NCBI RefSeq assembly: GCF_001511835.1
Contig: NZ_LN997848.1
Coordinates: 1,860,001 to 1,924,000, forward strand
Reading direction: 5' to 3'
DNA length: 64,000 nt
Source: Magnetospirillum sp. XM-1
GTDB taxonomy: Bacteria; Pseudomonadota; Alphaproteobacteria; Rhodospirillales; Magnetospirillaceae
In this document: piece by piece, positions 28,701 through 36,984 of the stretch
How the letters are laid out: each line of letters starts with the position of its first letter
Numbering within the stretch: the first letter of the stretch is position 1
Position numbers and translations under genes: made by a program
Notes under the pieces: generated by a model
Seen by the model: only the letters and a program-made list of their open reading frames with translations
Databases searched by the model: none
What the model was told of the DNA's origin: nothing

Positions 28701-29654
28701 GTGAAGCGGATATTGGTTCCGGCCCTGGCGGCCGGATTGGCCCTGATCCTGGCGTTGCCGGCCGGAGCGGCGGAGCGCCGGACCCTGGTCATCGCCGGCG
28801 GCGAGGTTACCGGCTATTACTTTCCCGTGGCCGGCGCGCTGTGCCGGGTGATCAACAAGGACCATCCCCTGGGCCTGGGCTGCGCGGTGATGCCCAGTTC
28901 CGGCTCGGCGGCCAACCTGGCGGCGCTGAAATCGGGCGACGCCGACCTGGCGCTGGTGCAGTCGCGCGCCGCCCAGATGGCTTCCATCGGGGCCGAGGGG
29001 TTCAAGGAGGCCGGTCCCATGGCCGACCTGCGCGCCGTCATGGCGCTGCACGGCGAGGTGTCGGTGGTGGTGGCGCGGCCCGGAGCGGGGATCGAGCATC
29101 TGGGCGACCTCAAGGGCAAGCGGGTCAACCTGGGCAAGCCGGGCTCGTTCCAGCGGGCGTCGGCGGACATGGTGATCGAGGCGTCGGGCCTGTCCCAGGG
29201 CGATCTGTCGGTCCTGGTGGAACTGGATCTGGCGGAACAGGCGGCCGAGCTGTGCCAGGGCAACATCGACGCCGCCATCTTCACCGGTATCCATCCCATG
29301 CCCGAGGTTCAGGTGGCGGTCGAGGAATGCGGCGCCTCGCTGGTGCAGATCCGCTCCAAATCCATGGATTCCTTCTTCAAGAAGGTGCCGTGGGCGGCGC
29401 GCTTCTCCATCCGGAGCGGCACCTATGACGGCCAGAAGGAGGACGTGGCGGCCATCGGGCTGAAGACCCTGCTGGTGACGGCCAAGCTGTCGGCCGACGA
29501 GGTGGGGGCGATCGCCAAGACCGTCATGGCCAATTTCGGCGCCTTCACCCGCCTGCATCCGGCGCTTCGGGGCCTGTCCAAGGCCGATACCCGTGGCGAC
29601 GGCATCCCCATCCGCCTGCATGACGGAGTCGAAAAGGCTCCGGCGGAGCGCTGA
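28701..29654 (+). CDS. TAXI-family TRAP transporter solute receptor
   Basis: The 317-residue periplasmic binding protein has a signal peptide (KRILVPALAAGLALILALPAGAA) and the TAXI opening pattern (LVIAGGEVTGYYFPVAGALCRVIN, in parts; MPSSGSAANLAALKSGDADLALVQS). Later conserved pieces are DLKGKRVNLGKPGS and FFKKVPWAARFSI. It would capture a carboxylate-type ligand for a TRAP permease, but no permease gene is adjacent, so it is an orphan receptor or feeds a distant one. GTG at 28701 is chosen because GGAGG lies 8 nt upstream; the GTG at 28695 is only 2 nt from it. Confidence 0.87.
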   Translation: MKRILVPALAAGLALILALPAGAAERRTLVIAGGEVTGYYFPVAGALCRVINKDHPLGLGCAVMPSSGSAANLAALKSGDADLALVQSRAAQMASIGAEGFKEAGPMADLRAVMALHGEVSVVVARPGAGIEHLGDLKGKRVNLGKPGSFQRASADMVIEASGLSQGDLSVLVELDLAEQAAELCQGNIDAAIFTGIHPMPEVQVAVEECGASLVQIRSKSMDSFFKKVPWAARFSIRSGTYDGQKEDVAAIGLKTLLVTAKLSADEVGAIAKTVMANFGAFTRLHPALRGLSKADTRGDGIPIRLHDGVEKAPAER

Positions 29655-29658
29655 GGCC

Positions 29659-30336
29659 ATGGCGGGCGGGGCCGCGCCGTCCGGGCTGGCCGCCTGCATC
29701 GACGGCCGCGCCGGCCTGCTCCGCGCCAGGGCGGCGGGCGAGCGTCTGGCGGGGCTTGCCGCCGGGCTGGGCGAGGCCCCGGTCTCGCTGCTGACCCGGG
29801 GCCAGGAGGGGACGGCCTTCCGCCATTTCCCCGCCGGCGACGTCTACGACCTGTCGTCCCACGCCCAGTTCTATTACCACAGCCATCGGGACGGCGAGTT
29901 CGGCCATATCCATCTGTTCCAGCGTCCGCGCGGCATGCCGCGCGGGCTGGCGCCGCTGGTGGCGACAGCCGATCCCGACGCGCCCTGTCATCTGATCGCC
30001 GTGGGATTCGGCGCGCGCGGCGAGGCGACGGAACTGTTCACCACCAATCGCTGGGTGACCGGCGAGGCGTGGTACCGGGCCGACGCGGTCAAGGCCATGG
30101 TGGCCGGGCTGCGGCTGGCCCCGGCAGGGCCGTGGGCGCCGGTGGCCCGATGGCTGGCGGCGATGGTGGAGTTCTACCGGCCGCTGATCGACGTGCTGAT
30201 CGACGAGCGCGATCAGGCGGTGGCGGCCTGGGGGCGGGCTCATCCCGGCCGGGACGAACTGAACGACGAACGCCTGGAGATCACCTCGGCGCGGTCCATC
30301 GATCCGGCCGCCGATCTGGCCGGACTTGGCCCCTGA
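29659..30336 (+). CDS. Unrecognised cytoplasmic protein next to TAXI receptor
   Basis: I do not recognise this 225-residue protein. It has no signal peptide. A His/aromatic-rich motif sits in the first third (SSHAQFYYHSHRDGEFGHIHLF), which could bind a metal. Further on are a Trp-rich segment (NRWVTGEAWYRADAV) and a helical acidic tail. It follows the TAXI gene by 4 nt and is likely co-transcribed. The frame is open further upstream to 29593, overlapping the TAXI gene; the ATG at 29659 is preferred but the start is uncertain. Confidence 0.65.
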   Translation: MAGGAAPSGLAACIDGRAGLLRARAAGERLAGLAAGLGEAPVSLLTRGQEGTAFRHFPAGDVYDLSSHAQFYYHSHRDGEFGHIHLFQRPRGMPRGLAPLVATADPDAPCHLIAVGFGARGEATELFTTNRWVTGEAWYRADAVKAMVAGLRLAPAGPWAPVARWLAAMVEFYRPLIDVLIDERDQAVAAWGRAHPGRDELNDERLEITSARSIDPAADLAGLGP

Positions 30337-30337
30337 C

Positions 30338-30363
30338 ACCAACATGCGCCAACGCATGTTGGT
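30338..30363 (+). terminator. Hairpin directly after the 29659-30336 gene
   Basis: An 11-bp perfect stem (30338-30348 with 30353-30363) with the 4-nt loop CCAA starts 2 nt after the stop codon. No T-run follows, so it is terminator-like but not canonical. Confidence 0.5.
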
Positions 30364-30440
30364 TAGGCCCAAGGGGCCGCGCCGCCTATGCGGCGGGAGC
30401 CAAGCGGGCTTAAGGCCCGCGCCCGGCGCCTGAGGGCTTG

Positions 30441-30478
30441 AAAAAGCAACGCCGCCGTCCCGTTGCCGGGGCGGCGGC
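30441..30478 (-). terminator. Rho-independent terminator of the cytochrome c gene
   Basis: An 11-bp GC stem (30451-30461 with 30468-30478, one G-T pair) and a 6-nt loop are followed on the minus strand by GTTGCTTTTTC. It lies 26 nt after the cytochrome stop. Confidence 0.85.
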
Positions 30479-30504
30479 GCCAAAGCCTTCGAAGGCCGGA
30501 AGTC

Positions 30505-30870
30505 TTACTTCACGGTCTTCAGATAGCCGATCACGGCGGCCAGATCCTCGGGCTTCTTCAGGCCGGCGAAGGCCATCTTGTTGCCGGGGACGGTGCCCTT
30601 GGGGTCGGCCAGGTACTTGGTCAGGCCGGCTTCGTCCCAGGTCAGGCCCGAGTTCTTCATGGCATCGGAATACTTGAAGGTGGCTTCGCCACCGGCCTTG
30701 CGGCCGAACACGCCGGCCAGGCTGGGGCCCACGCCGTTCTTGCCGGCTTCGACCTTGTGACAGGCCTTGCACTGGTTGAAGGCGGTGGGGGCGTCATCGG
30801 CGAAAGCGGCGACCGGGGCGACGAGGAGGGCGGCTCCAAGGACGAGGCCCAGCTTCTTGGTGTTGAGCAT
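30505..30870 (-). CDS. Class I cytochrome c (c550/c2-type)
   Basis: The 121-residue periplasmic electron carrier has a signal peptide (1-24, AFA), a haem site CKACH at 34-38, an axial-Met loop NKMAFAGLKK near residue 95 and the closing helix DLAAVIGYLKTVK. It fits the mitochondrial-type cytochrome c family used between the bc1 complex and terminal oxidases or reductases. The ATG at 30870 has GGAG 6 nt upstream and is better than the in-frame ATG at 30882. It is monocistronic, with a clear terminator. Confidence 0.9.
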   Translation of the reverse strand: MLNTKKLGLVLGAALLVAPVAAFADDAPTAFNQCKACHKVEAGKNGVGPSLAGVFGRKAGGEATFKYSDAMKNSGLTWDEAGLTKYLADPKGTVPGNKMAFAGLKKPEDLAAVIGYLKTVK

Positions 30871-31003
30871 CAGAATCTCCAATTGCGCAGGTATGGATGA
30901 GTGGCGCGATGCGTTCCTTATCCCCTAGGATTGTGTCGAATTCAAGAGGCTCAGGGCAATTTTCGGGCTAAAGTCCGGCGGTGCGATCGTATAAGTACGA
31001 AAA

Positions 31004-33499
31004 ATGCATGATTTACCCATAGATGCCGTCATCCCGGAAATCCGCTCGGTCCTGGCCGCGTCCCACGGACTGGTGCTGCAGGCTCCGCCGGGGGCGGGCA
31101 AGACCACCCGCGTGCCGCTGGCCCTGCTGGACGAGCCCTGGCTGGCGGGGCGTCGCATCCTGATGCTGGAGCCCCGGCGGCTGGCCGCCAGGGCTGCCGC
31201 GTCGCGCATGGCCGCCACCTTAAGTGAGCAGCCGGGCGAGACGGTGGGCTGGCGCATCCGCTTCGACTCCCGCGTCGGGCCGAAGACCCGCATCGAGGTG
31301 GTGACCGAGGGCATCCTGGGCCGGATGATCCAGGACGACCCGTCGCTGGACGGCGTGGGGCTGGTGATCTTCGACGAGTTCCACGAGCGCTCGCTGTTCG
31401 CCGATCTCGGCTTGGCCCTGGCGCTGGAATGCCGTCAGGCCCTGCGCGACGACCTCAAGCTGGTGGTGATGTCGGCGACGCTGGACGGCGGCCCGGTGGC
31501 GCGGCTGATGGGCGACGTGCCGCTGGTGACCAGCGAGGGCCGCGCCTTTGCCGTCGAGACCCGTTTCCTCGCCCGCCCCGAGCCCCGCGCCTTCGTCGAT
31601 GCCGTGACGGCGGCCGTGGTCCGCGCCCTGGACGAGGAGGAGGGCGACGTCCTGGTCTTCCTGCCCGGCGCGGGTGAAATCCGCCGGGTCGAGGCCTTGC
31701 TGGCCGAGCACAGGGCGGCGCGCGGCGTGCTGATCGCGCCCCTTTACGGCGACCTGTCCCAGGAGGCCCAGGATGCCGCCATCCGCCCGCGCAAGGATTG
31801 CGGGCGCAAGGTGGTGCTGGCTACCAGCATCGCCGAGACCTCGCTGACCATCGAGGGCGTGCGCGTGGTGGTGGACGGCGGCAGGATGCGGGTGGCGCGC
31901 TTCGATCCCGGCTCGGGCATGACCCGGCTGGCGACGCTGCCGGTGTCGCGCGCCGGAGCCGATCAGCGAAGGGGACGCGCCGGACGCCTGGGGCCGGGGG
32001 TGTGCTACCGCCTGTGGTCCGAGGCCGACGACCGCGCCCTTCTGCCCTTCACCGCACCCGAGATGGTCGAGGCCGACCTCGCCCCCCTGGCGCTCGATCT
32101 CGCCCAGTGGGGGGCGGGGGACGCAGGCACCCTGGCCTGGCTCGATCCGCCGCCCGCCGCCCATCTGGCCCAGGCCCGCGAACTGCTGGGCGAACTGGGG
32201 GCGCTGGATGATGATCTGCGCATCACCCCTCACGGCAAGGCCATGGCGCGCCTGGGCCTGCATCCCCGCCTCGCCCACATGGTGCTGAAGGGGCGCGAGT
32301 TCGGCCTGGGCGGGCTGGCCTGCGATCTGGCCGCGCTTTTGGAGGAACGCGACGTGCTGCGCCCGGGGCAGGGGGCGCGTGACGGCGACGTCCGCCTGCG
32401 CCTCGACGCGTTGCGGGGCGAGGAGCGGGGATTGCCGGTGGATAAGGGCGCGCTGGCCCGCGCCCGCCAGGCGGCCCGCGACAGCCGCCGCCGCCTGGGC
32501 CTCAAATCGGGGGAACAGCAGGGCGAGCGCGGCGACGCGGGCCCGCTGCTGGCCCTGGCCTATCCCGACCGCATCGCCCGGCGGCGCCCCGGCGGCGAGC
32601 CGCGCTACGCCATGACCGGCGGCGGCGGCGCCGTGTTCGCCTCCCACGAGCCCCTGGCCGCCGAGGAATGGCTGGTCCTGGCCGAGACCGACGGTGACCG
32701 GCGCGAGGCCCGCATCTTCCTGGCCGCGCCGCTGACCCTGGCCGAGATCGAGGCCCGGTTCGAGGACGACATCCGGGCCGAGACAGTGTGCCGCTGGGAC
32801 GGACGGGAAGAGGCGGTGCAGGCCCGCGCGCGGCGGATGCTGTGGTCCCTGGTCATCGAGGACAAGCCGCTGAAATCCGCCGATCCCCAGGCGCTGGCCG
32901 CCGCCATGGCCGATGGCGTGCGGCAGATGGGGCTGGCCTGCCTGCCCTGGACGCCGGACCTGGAAAAGCTTTGCCGCCGCGTCGCCTTCGTGCGCGGGCT
33001 GGAGCCGGAGGGCGAGTGGCCCGATTTGTCCGAGGCGGCGTTGCTGGCCGGGCTGGAGGACTGGCTGGTGCCTTACCTTTCCGGCATCACGAGGCGCGCC
33101 CATCTGGCCCGCCTTGACCTGGGCGCGGCTCTTTCCGGCCTGTTGTCGTGGGAGCGCAAGAAGCGTCTGGACGAACTGGCCCCCACCCATGTGGAGGTGC
33201 CGTCCGGCTCGCGGGTGCCCATCGACTATTCGGGCGAGGTGCCGGTGCTGGCGGTCAGGCTCCAAGAGATGTTCGCCTGCGCCGAGACGCCGCGCATCGG
33301 CGGGGGCAAGGTGCCCCTGCTGCTGCACCTGCTGTCGCCGGCCCGGCGGCCCATGCAGGTGACCCGCGACCTCGCCAGCTTCTGGGCCAACGCCTACAAA
33401 CAGGTGAAGGCCGACCTGAAGGGCCAGTACCCCAAGCACTGGTGGCCCGACGACCCCATGCAGGCCGAGCCCACGGCGCGGGCCAAGCCCAGGAAGTAG
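31004..33499 (+). CDS. hrpB: ATP-dependent RNA helicase HrpB
   Basis: The 831-residue DEAH/RHA-family helicase has Walker A APPGAGKTTR (27-36), a DEFH Walker B box in VIFDEFHERS, motif III VMSATLDG and motif VI QRRGRAGRLGPG. An HrpB-specific C-terminal domain ends with PKHWWPDDP. The length is typical for HrpB and far shorter than HrpA. The cellular RNA targets of HrpB are poorly known. It is divergent from the cytochrome gene with 133 nt between starts, and converges with the membrane protein at 33507. Confidence 0.94.
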   Translation: MHDLPIDAVIPEIRSVLAASHGLVLQAPPGAGKTTRVPLALLDEPWLAGRRILMLEPRRLAARAAASRMAATLSEQPGETVGWRIRFDSRVGPKTRIEVVTEGILGRMIQDDPSLDGVGLVIFDEFHERSLFADLGLALALECRQALRDDLKLVVMSATLDGGPVARLMGDVPLVTSEGRAFAVETRFLARPEPRAFVDAVTAAVVRALDEEEGDVLVFLPGAGEIRRVEALLAEHRAARGVLIAPLYGDLSQEAQDAAIRPRKDCGRKVVLATSIAETSLTIEGVRVVVDGGRMRVARFDPGSGMTRLATLPVSRAGADQRRGRAGRLGPGVCYRLWSEADDRALLPFTAPEMVEADLAPLALDLAQWGAGDAGTLAWLDPPPAAHLAQARELLGELGALDDDLRITPHGKAMARLGLHPRLAHMVLKGREFGLGGLACDLAALLEERDVLRPGQGARDGDVRLRLDALRGEERGLPVDKGALARARQAARDSRRRLGLKSGEQQGERGDAGPLLALAYPDRIARRRPGGEPRYAMTGGGGAVFASHEPLAAEEWLVLAETDGDRREARIFLAAPLTLAEIEARFEDDIRAETVCRWDGREEAVQARARRMLWSLVIEDKPLKSADPQALAAAMADGVRQMGLACLPWTPDLEKLCRRVAFVRGLEPEGEWPDLSEAALLAGLEDWLVPYLSGITRRAHLARLDLGAALSGLLSWERKKRLDELAPTHVEVPSGSRVPIDYSGEVPVLAVRLQEMFACAETPRIGGGKVPLLLHLLSPARRPMQVTRDLASFWANAYKQVKADLKGQYPKHWWPDDPMQAEPTARAKPRK

Positions 33500-33506
33500 G
33501 GGGGCT

Positions 33507-34550
33507 CTAGCGCTTCCTCGCCCCCAGCACCGTCGCCAGCATGGTGACGATGAACAGGGCGATGGCCGCCGCGTTGCCCATTCCGCCCCACTGGCGGATC
33601 GCGTGGATGTCCAGCAGGTCACCCGCCACGCGCAGTAGAAGCGAGGCGTGCAGCACGGCCAGCGGCAGGTAGAACACCGGCTTGTAGGGCACCGCCACCC
33701 GCAGCACGGCGGGCAGGATGACGGGGGCGTGGCCGTAGACCATGGCGAAGACGAAGCCGACGAACAGGCAATGGAGCGCCGCGTCGTACATCACGCCGGT
33801 CTCGCCGGCGCCCAGGCGGGTCATCAGCAGACCGGCGAGCAGGGCCCAGGCATAGCCCGACAGCAGGCACACCGCCACGTAGCGGGTGAGCCCCGGCTGG
33901 CGGATGGTGCGCTTGACCACGTCGTTCATCAGCGACCACAGGGTGAGCAGGGCGAGGCCCAGGCCGAACAGCGTCCACGACGCCATGGCCATTCCGGCCA
34001 GCAGCAGAAGAAGGGGCGGAAACAGGGTGGGGGTGCGCCAGCGCCAGGGCGGCAGGAAGCGCGACAACTCCAACCGCTCGCCGGCGATGGTCAGCACCAG
34101 GAAGGCCGACCACATGGTCACCGAGGCGGCGGCCTCCCCGCTTGCGACCCAGGCCAGGTTGCCTGCCGCCCAGGACAGTCCGCCCAGGCCGAGCACCGTG
34201 GTGAACACCTCGCGCTGGCGGGCGATGACGACAAGGCTCATGGCGACGAAGATCAGGCTGCCGGCCAGCAGCAGCGTGGCGCCGGCCTGGGGCATCCCTG
34301 CAATCAGCAAGATGCCGCCCAGGGCGGTGAACAGCGGCGAGCCGTAGCCCCAAAGCTTGGCCAGGGCCACCGCCCGCTCCAGCCCGATGACGGTGCCGAA
34401 GAAGCCGCAGATCATCAGCGGCCCGTGGGCCAGGGCCAGGTCGGCGCCGCCCACCGGCCAGCCCAGGCGTCCCTCGCCGGCGACGATGCCGGCCACCAGG
34501 GAGACGGCGCCTGCCATCAGCAGCGGCAGCCGGCGTGCCGTGACGCTCAT
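33507..34550 (-). CDS. Polytopic membrane protein, possibly NnrS-like
   Basis: The 347-residue protein is almost entirely hydrophobic, with about ten or more helices. Conserved-looking His residues sit in membrane context (LALAHGPLMICGFFG, ALHCLFVGFVFAMVYGHAPVILPAV), as in the haem- and copper-containing NnrS proteins linked to nitric oxide stress. The resemblance is one of pattern only. The ATG overlaps the stop of the upstream SufT/DUF59-like gene by one base (TGATG), so the pair is co-translated. Confidence 0.6.
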   Translation of the reverse strand: MSVTARRLPLLMAGAVSLVAGIVAGEGRLGWPVGGADLALAHGPLMICGFFGTVIGLERAVALAKLWGYGSPLFTALGGILLIAGMPQAGATLLLAGSLIFVAMSLVVIARQREVFTTVLGLGGLSWAAGNLAWVASGEAAASVTMWSAFLVLTIAGERLELSRFLPPWRWRTPTLFPPLLLLLAGMAMASWTLFGLGLALLTLWSLMNDVVKRTIRQPGLTRYVAVCLLSGYAWALLAGLLMTRLGAGETGVMYDAALHCLFVGFVFAMVYGHAPVILPAVLRVAVPYKPVFYLPLAVLHASLLLRVAGDLLDIHAIRQWGGMGNAAAIALFIVTMLATVLGARKR

Positions 34551-34855
34551 CAGCCCGGCCAGCCCATGATGGCCTTGGCCGAGGCCGACATGCGCGACGG
34601 TTCCCAGAAGGGGGAATCGAGCACTTCGACGCTGACCGGCAGCTCGTCCTTGGCGGCTTCGCGCGCCACCCGTTCCGACTGGTCGGCGAGATAGGCGCTT
34701 TGCGGGCAGGCCGGCGTGGTCATGATGAGGTCCACGTAGATGCCTTCCGGCGCGACGCGGATGCTTTCCACCAATCCCAGGTCGACGATGTTGACCCCGA
34801 CGTCGGGATCGATGACCTGGCGCAGCGCTTCGCGGATTTCGTCTTCGGTGATCAT
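34550..34855 (-). CDS. MIP18/DUF59-family (SufT/PaaD-like) iron-sulfur assembly protein
   Basis: The 101-residue single-domain DUF59 protein has the family motifs REALRQVIDPDVGVNIVDLGL and LIMTTPACPQSAYL with the conserved Cys in TPACP; the C-terminal WEPSRMS is also typical. Members act in Fe-S cluster maturation (SufT, PaaD, yeast MIP18). It precedes the membrane protein at 33507-34550 with a one-base stop-start overlap. If that protein carries metal cofactors, this gene could help assemble them; this is inference. Confidence 0.85.
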   Translation of the reverse strand: MITEDEIREALRQVIDPDVGVNIVDLGLVESIRVAPEGIYVDLIMTTPACPQSAYLADQSERVAREAAKDELPVSVEVLDSPFWEPSRMSASAKAIMGWPG

Positions 34856-34920
34856 GGGCTTCGTCCTGATTGCGACGGAAATACCTTAGCGCGGCGCTGC
34901 GGCTCCCGGCATGATGGCGG

Positions 34921-36978
34921 TCAAGCCGGCAAGAAGACGTTGAACGCGCTGCCCTCGCCGGCGGTGGAGTCCACCCAGACCCGGCCGCCGGCCCGTTCGA
35001 CGATCTTCTTGACGATGGCCAGACCGATGCCGGTGCCCTCGAACTTGTCGCGGGTGTGCAGGCGCTGGAAGATGCCGAAGATGCGCTCGGAGAATTGCGG
35101 GTCGATGCCCATGCCGTTGTCGGTGACCGACACCACCCAGCCGCCATCGGCGTTGACGGCGGAAATGCGGACGATGGGGGTGCGTTCGGGGTGGCGGTAT
35201 TTCAGCGCGTTGCCGACCAGATTCTGGAACAGCCGCACCATGTCGTCGCGCACCAGATCAAGGACCGGCATGCCGGGCGCCCGCTCCACCTGGGCGCCGG
35301 TCTCCACGATGGTGGTGCGCAGGTTGGCGATGGCCTCGTCGATGGCGTCGCCCAGGTTGACCGCTTCCACGGGCAGGGCGCGATGGCCGATGCGCGAGAA
35401 TTCCAAAAGGTCGATCATCAGCCGGTCCATGCGCTTGGCGCCGTCGCGGGCATAGGTGATGTAGTCGCGCGCGTCGGAATCCAAGGTGGCGCCGTAGCGG
35501 CGCTCCAGCAGCGAGACGAAACTGGCCACCTGACGCAGCGGCTCGCGCAGGTCGTGGCTGGCGATATAGGCGAATTGCTCGAGATCGGCGTTGGAACGGG
35601 CCAGTTCGGTGGCCTGCTGGGTCATGGCCCGCTCGGCCGCCAGGCGTTCGGAGATGTCGCGGAACACCAGGACGGCGCCCTTGACGGAATTCCGGTCCCA
35701 GATGCCGGTGACGATGAACTCCACCGGAAAGCTGCCGCCGTTGGTGCGCCAGAAGGTTTCGCCCTGCACCTCGCGGGTCTCACCGTCGCGCAGGGTTCCC
35801 AGGATGGGGCAATCCTCGTGGGGGTAGGCCGAACCGTCCGGGTGGCTGTGGTGGTTGGTGGCGTGCAGGTCGTTGCCGATGGGGTCTTCGTGTTCCCAGC
35901 CCAGCATGGCCCGCGCGGCGGGATTCATGAAGGTCACCCTTCCCTGGGCGTCGATGCCGCAAATCCCTTCGCCCGCCGTGGAAAGGATCAGTTCGGCCTC
36001 GCGCCGGGCGCGGTCGGTGGCCATCTGCGCCTGTTCCTCGGCCTTCATGGCGCGCAGCAGGATCAGGGCCAGCAGCGAGACGGCCAAGGTTACCAGACCG
36101 GCGATGGAGGCCAGGGTGGCCGTCTGGCGCCGCCAGGGCGTCAACAGATCGTCGATGCCGGCGGTAACGATGACGATCAGGGGGTAGTCGCGCAGCCGCT
36201 GGAACGACACCAGCCGCTCCTTGCCGTCGACGAACTGGCTGGCCGAGCGGAAGATTCCCTTCAGCGCCAGGGCGTAGTTCTCCTTGAAGGACGGCGTGTC
36301 GGCGATGTTGAGGCCGATGACGTGGTCTTCCTGCGGCACGCGGAACAGGAAGGTGCCGTCGGCCCTGAGGATGGCGATGGAGCCCGAAGGCTTGATGCGC
36401 TCGGCCTCGAAGGTCTTGGCGATGCGGTCGAGCTCGATGGCGGCGAACAGCACGCCGGTGTCGCCGCCGCCCTTGTCCACCGGAACCGAGACGGGAATGC
36501 CCCATTTTCCGCTCACCCGGCTGATGACCGGATTGCCGATGTAAAACCCGCGCGTCTCCATGCGCGCCTGCGCCTTGACGTAGTCGCGGTCCGAGACGTC
36601 GGCCAGCGGCTTCGCGCCCCGCTTGGGGATGTAGTGCAGGCCGCCCGAGCGCGTCACCATGCGGATGTCCAGCATGCCGTCCGACATGTGGCGCAGGCGG
36701 TCGACCAGGGCGATGAAGGCCGGCGTGTCGCCAGGGTCCATCTGGGGATGCTCGGCCAGCCAGAGATTGCTGACCGCCAGCGACGTCTCGGCATGGCGGA
36801 ACAGCCGCAGCGTCTGTTCCTCGGCCGCGGTGGTCAGCTGCTCGAGGATCACCGTGCTCGACGTCAGGACCCCCTTGCGCTGGGACCACGACCAATAGGC
36901 CACGAAGCCCCACAGCACCAGGAGCATGGCCCCTAGCAACCCCACCACGATTCTGCGGCTGGAGGGGCGGAAATCCAC
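34921..36978 (-). CDS. Cache-PAS sensor histidine kinase
   Basis: The 685-residue membrane kinase has TM1 at about 9-31, a periplasmic double-Cache-type sensor domain (35-285) and TM2 at about 290-312. A PAS domain with a cysteine-containing insert (ATNHHSHPDGSAYPHEDC) follows at about 330-450. HisKA has the phospho-acceptor His475 (IASHDLREPLRQ). The HATPase domain has the N box NLVGNALKYRHPE, G1 DNGMGID, and G2 GTGIGLAIVKKI. The PAS/HisKA combination resembles phytochrome-like kinases (HWE-unrelated). No response regulator is adjacent. It lies 6 nt after dihydroorotase on the same strand. Confidence 0.9.
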   Translation of the reverse strand: MDFRPSSRRIVVGLLGAMLLVLWGFVAYWSWSQRKGVLTSSTVILEQLTTAAEEQTLRLFRHAETSLAVSNLWLAEHPQMDPGDTPAFIALVDRLRHMSDGMLDIRMVTRSGGLHYIPKRGAKPLADVSDRDYVKAQARMETRGFYIGNPVISRVSGKWGIPVSVPVDKGGGDTGVLFAAIELDRIAKTFEAERIKPSGSIAILRADGTFLFRVPQEDHVIGLNIADTPSFKENYALALKGIFRSASQFVDGKERLVSFQRLRDYPLIVIVTAGIDDLLTPWRRQTATLASIAGLVTLAVSLLALILLRAMKAEEQAQMATDRARREAELILSTAGEGICGIDAQGRVTFMNPAARAMLGWEHEDPIGNDLHATNHHSHPDGSAYPHEDCPILGTLRDGETREVQGETFWRTNGGSFPVEFIVTGIWDRNSVKGAVLVFRDISERLAAERAMTQQATELARSNADLEQFAYIASHDLREPLRQVASFVSLLERRYGATLDSDARDYITYARDGAKRMDRLMIDLLEFSRIGHRALPVEAVNLGDAIDEAIANLRTTIVETGAQVERAPGMPVLDLVRDDMVRLFQNLVGNALKYRHPERTPIVRISAVNADGGWVVSVTDNGMGIDPQFSERIFGIFQRLHTRDKFEGTGIGLAIVKKIVERAGGRVWVDSTAGEGSAFNVFLPA

Positions 36979-36984
36979 TGATTC

